NCBI RefSeq assembly: GCF_937920395.1
Contig: NZ_CALEVF010000063.1
Span: forward strand, 1-46,743
Reading direction: 5' to 3'
DNA length: 46,743 nucleotides
DNA from: an uncultured Clostridium sp.
Lineage (GTDB): Bacteria > Bacillota > Clostridia > Clostridiales > Clostridiaceae
Of the stretch, positions 46,185 through 46,743 are shown one piece after another. Numbering within the stretch: position 1 is the first letter of the stretch; every line of letters starts with the position of its first letter. A program made the position numbers and the translations under genes. Under the pieces are notes generated by a model. It searched no databases. It saw only the letters and a program-made list of their open reading frames with translations, and was not told where the DNA came from.

Positions 46185-46520
46185 TTACTCCTCTTCTAAT
46201 GTTAATTTCAATGGAAATCCACTTTCTTCACACATTTCCATAGTTTGATCAATCTTTGTTAAGCCTACATCGTGGCTATATATTCCGGCAATACCACTAC
46301 CTTCCTTATGTACATCAAACATAATTTTTGTAGCTTCAACAACTTGTTTTTTAAAAACTCCAACTAAGACCTGCACAACAAATTCCATACTTGTATAATC
46401 ATCATTATGAATAATCACCATATAGTTACTGGGTTTTCTAATCTTAGTTTCTATTTTTTCTTTAATATCAATCTTCTCTTTAGTTTCAATTTCCTCATTA
46501 AAGATCCTTTTTTCTGACAT
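46185..46520 (-). CDS. clpS: ClpS adaptor protein
   Basis: A 111-residue adaptor. The first ~30 residues are a charged, Lys/Glu-rich extension; then comes the ClpS core YMVIIHNDDYTSMEFVVQVL with the HNDDYT substrate-pocket motif, and DVHKEGSGIAGIYSHDVG. It binds the ClpA N-domain and brings proteins with N-terminal Leu, Phe, Tyr or Trp for degradation. The start is taken as ATG 46520, with GGGG about 9 bases upstream; a GTG five codons earlier is an alternative. clpA follows after two bases. Confidence 0.95.
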   Translation of the reverse strand: MSEKRIFNEEIETKEKIDIKEKIETKIRKPSNYMVIIHNDDYTSMEFVVQVLVGVFKKQVVEATKIMFDVHKEGSGIAGIYSHDVGLTKIDQTMEMCEESGFPLKLTLEEE

Positions 46521-46575
46521 ATCTAACAACCCCACTATTTACATTTAAATTTATTTTTTTAATTTTTAAAAAATA

Positions 46576-46593
46576 ACTAGCCTAAATGCTAGT
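46576..46593 (-). terminator. Weak hairpin upstream of clpS
   Basis: ACTAGC and GCTAGT (46576-46581, 46588-46593) around a 6-base loop, followed on the - strand by TTATTTTTT. It may end the gene beyond the right edge or attenuate clpS. The stem is short, so this is a low-confidence call. The rest of 46594-46743 shows no gene I can support. Confidence 0.4.
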
Positions 46594-46743
46594 CTACATT
46601 AATTTATGAACATTAGTATAAGACTATTATATCCTACTTAATTGTATATTACTGCATTTACGTATATTATTTCAACTATTGTTCACTTTTCCTCAATTGC
46701 AAAACTAAATTCCACCCCCACCACATTAAATAGTGGAAGTTAG

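Noticed and set aside
46690..46743. Possible hairpin or gene end at the right edge
   Set aside because: CCAC and GTGG segments could pair, but the sequence stops and neither a coding frame nor a full stem can be shown.

Overview
The window looks like chromosomal DNA of a spore-forming, motile, strictly fermentative Clostridium (low-GC Firmicute, cluster I type). The evidence is a very AT-rich composition, strong AGGAGG-type ribosome binding sites, GTG and TTG starts, a GerA-type germinant receptor operon, a cwlJ-gerQ spore pair, a 56-residue 2[4Fe-4S] clostridial ferredoxin, a T-box before asnS, and motAB and cheV. I see no phage, transposon, insertion sequence, CRISPR, rRNA or tRNA. The species cannot be fixed from the sequence alone.

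Layout, left to right. 1-2.6 kb (- strand): a heterodimeric ABC exporter, with the second subunit cut by the window edge. 2.8-6.7 kb (-): a SWIM zinc-finger protein and a SNF2 ATPase. 6.9-8.1 kb (+): cheV and a small Gln-rich protein. 8.2-9.5 kb (-): a MATE exporter. 9.7-13.8 kb (+): a ger operon in the order A, C, small two-TM protein, B. 13.9-15.9 kb (+): a rhodanese, mscL and a DUF3810 membrane metalloprotease-like protein. 15.9-17.0 kb (-): a membrane Ser/Thr kinase, divergent from cwlJ-gerQ (17.2-18.2 kb, +). 18.3-23.9 kb (-): a lipoprotein cyclophilin, manA, an anchored unknown, cysS, small unknown proteins and an SDR reductase. 24.2-26.4 kb (+): a DUF6106 protein, an anchored unknown and a DUF624 protein. 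27.0-28.9 kb (+): transketolase.

29.1-35.4 kb (-) is the most distinctive block. It is a hexitol-type PTS operon reading mtlR, mtlA (fused IICBA), a PfkB kinase, and a SorE/YggP-like medium-chain dehydrogenase. No mannitol-1-phosphate 5-dehydrogenase (MtlD) is present in the cluster. The gene content suggests a route hexitol -> hexitol-1-P -> ketose-1-P -> ketose-1,6-bisphosphate. Transketolase sits next door, which recalls the E. coli cmtAB-yggP-tktA neighbourhood. The 690-base region upstream of mtlR carries several interlocking inverted repeats.

36.1-46.5 kb: ferredoxin (+); yitT, T-box-asnS, a small acidic protein, a second yitT and a metallo-beta-lactamase-fold hydrolase (all -); a VOC protein and motAB (+); and clpS-clpA (-). 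Most transcription units end in clear factor-independent terminators, several of them bidirectional between convergent genes.
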